A stretch of 7,652 bases of DNA from DSAD01 sp036825155 (lineage in GTDB: Bacteria > Desulfobacterota > Desulfomonilia > UBA1062): contig DAISYU010000144.1 in the NCBI GenBank assembly GCA_036825155.1, positions 1-7,652 of the forward strand, in the 5' to 3' direction. Shown here piece by piece: positions 6,817 to 7,652 of this stretch. Position numbers and translations under genes: made by a program. Position 1 is the stretch's first letter. Each line of letters opens with the position of its first letter. The notes beneath the pieces are model-generated. The model saw only the letters and a list, made by a program, of their open reading frames with translations, was not told the DNA's origin and did not search any database.

Positions 6817-7652
6817 ATGTCGATTGTTGTTCCGTTGCCTGCCATTATAAAGCTTCTCGTGGTATTTGCGCTGGTGCTCGCGGGAATCAGAAAAAAACTC
6901 TCACTTGGCAATGCATTTCTCATCGGTGCAGTTGCTTTAGGTCTCATTTTCGGCCTCGGACCGGCACCCATGGCGGCATCGATAGTTTCATCGGTTGTCT
7001 ATCCCAAGACCCTGATGCTCTCGGTGATTGTTTCTCTCATCCTTGTTCTGAGCAATTCCATGGAGTCATCAGGCCACATGAAGAAACTCCTCAAGAGCTT
7101 CCAGGGGCTTGTCACGAATCCACGGCTGAATCTGATCATCTTTCCCGCACTTATCGGTCTCTTACCCATGCCCGGTGGGGCGGTATTCTCAGCCCCCATG
7201 GTCAAAGAACTCGGAGCCGGTACCGGGCTCAAGCCTGATCATTTAAGTTATGTAAACTACTGGTTCCGGCATATCTGGGAATACTGGTGGCCTCTCTACC
7301 CGGGGGTTCTCCTGGCCATAACCATGGCAGATGTCCACATGGGGTCTTTTGTATTATTCCTCTGGCCGCTGACCATCGTTGCCCTGGGTATCGGGTATCA
7401 GCCCATAAAGAGATTCCACGAATCCTCAGGATTGATAATCGGTGAAAAGAGGCCTCCTGTCAGACCATTTCTGCAGGAACTCTCCCCGATCCTTATTGTT
7501 ATCGTGCTTGGGTTGGGTATTGGTGAGATCTTTTCTCTCTTGTATCCTCACTTGAGCATATCAAAGGAGGCCGGGCTCGTTATCGCATTGTGTCTGTCTA
7601 TATTCCTGGTCTGGCGAATCAATGATATGGACCTGTCGCATATCTGGTCCGT
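6817..7652 (+). CDS. DUF401 family integral membrane protein (3' end outside window)
   Basis: 278 complete codons are visible and the frame is still open at the window edge, so the gene is partial. The protein is a polytopic membrane protein with hydrophobic segments at about 5-23, 32-49, 65-80, 104-120, 158-175, 178-193, 222-242 and 252-267. The block LIGLLPMPGGAVFSAPMV (112-129) and the aromatic stretch NYWFRHIWEYWWPLYPG (147-163) are features I associate with DUF401, a family of presumed transporters of unknown substrate found in Desulfobacterota, Nitrospirota, Thermotogota and archaea. The ATG at 6817 is preceded by AAGGAA (6807-6812). It is separated from the ZraP-like gene by the terminator, so it must have its own promoter in 6705-6816. 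I see no convincing -35/-10 pair there. No link to the stress module is implied beyond adjacency. Confidence 0.82.
   Translation, partial: MSIVVPLPAIIKLLVVFALVLAGIRKKLSLGNAFLIGAVALGLIFGLGPAPMAASIVSSVVYPKTLMLSVIVSLILVLSNSMESSGHMKKLLKSFQGLVTNPRLNLIIFPALIGLLPMPGGAVFSAPMVKELGAGTGLKPDHLSYVNYWFRHIWEYWWPLYPGVLLAITMADVHMGSFVLFLWPLTIVALGIGYQPIKRFHESSGLIIGEKRPPVRPFLQELSPILIVIVLGLGIGEIFSLLYPHLSISKEAGLVIALCLSIFLVWRINDMDLSHIWS

Noticed and set aside
1..7652. CRISPR array, tRNA or rRNA genes, insertion sequences or integration sites
   Set aside because: No direct repeat array, cloverleaf, rRNA-like stretch, transposase or terminal repeats were seen.

Overview
The window looks like an ordinary chromosomal segment of a Gram-negative bacterium. 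It carries an NtrC-type two-component pair, a perfect sigma-54 promoter, an exported Spy/CpxP/ZraP-type protein and a DUF401 membrane protein. Moderate GC content and this gene mix suggest Desulfobacterota (former Deltaproteobacteria) or Nitrospirota. That assignment is inference; nothing in the sequence fixes the taxon.

Left part (1-2720): a rightward cluster, probably one operon. It holds an unrecognised membrane-anchored protein (249-1076), an auxin-efflux-carrier (AEC) family permease (1115-2068) and a HAD-superfamily protein with an altered motif I (2089-2715). The gaps are 38 and 20 bases. A possible sigma-70 promoter lies at 86-114.

Middle (2723-5901, minus strand): a membrane sensor histidine kinase and a sigma-54-activating response regulator, 5 bases apart. 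The regulator ends only 7 bases from the convergent HAD gene.

Right part (5902-7652): the divergent intergenic region holds two perfect 17-bp inverted repeats (TGTATA-N5-TATACA), 32 bp centre to centre, followed by a textbook -24/-12 promoter. The promoter drives a small exported ZraP-like protein (6138-6623) that ends in a strong intrinsic terminator. A DUF401 family membrane protein starts at 6817 and runs off the right edge.

The most informative part is 2723-6704. It reads as a self-contained envelope-stress or metal-response module with the same divergent layout as E. coli zraP/zraSR. The kinase senses a periplasmic signal and phosphorylates the regulator. The regulator binds the paired upstream sites and activates sigma-54 RNA polymerase at the promoter of the periplasmic chaperone-like protein. 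Every cis element needed for that circuit can be read in the sequence. The signal itself (zinc, another metal or envelope stress) cannot.
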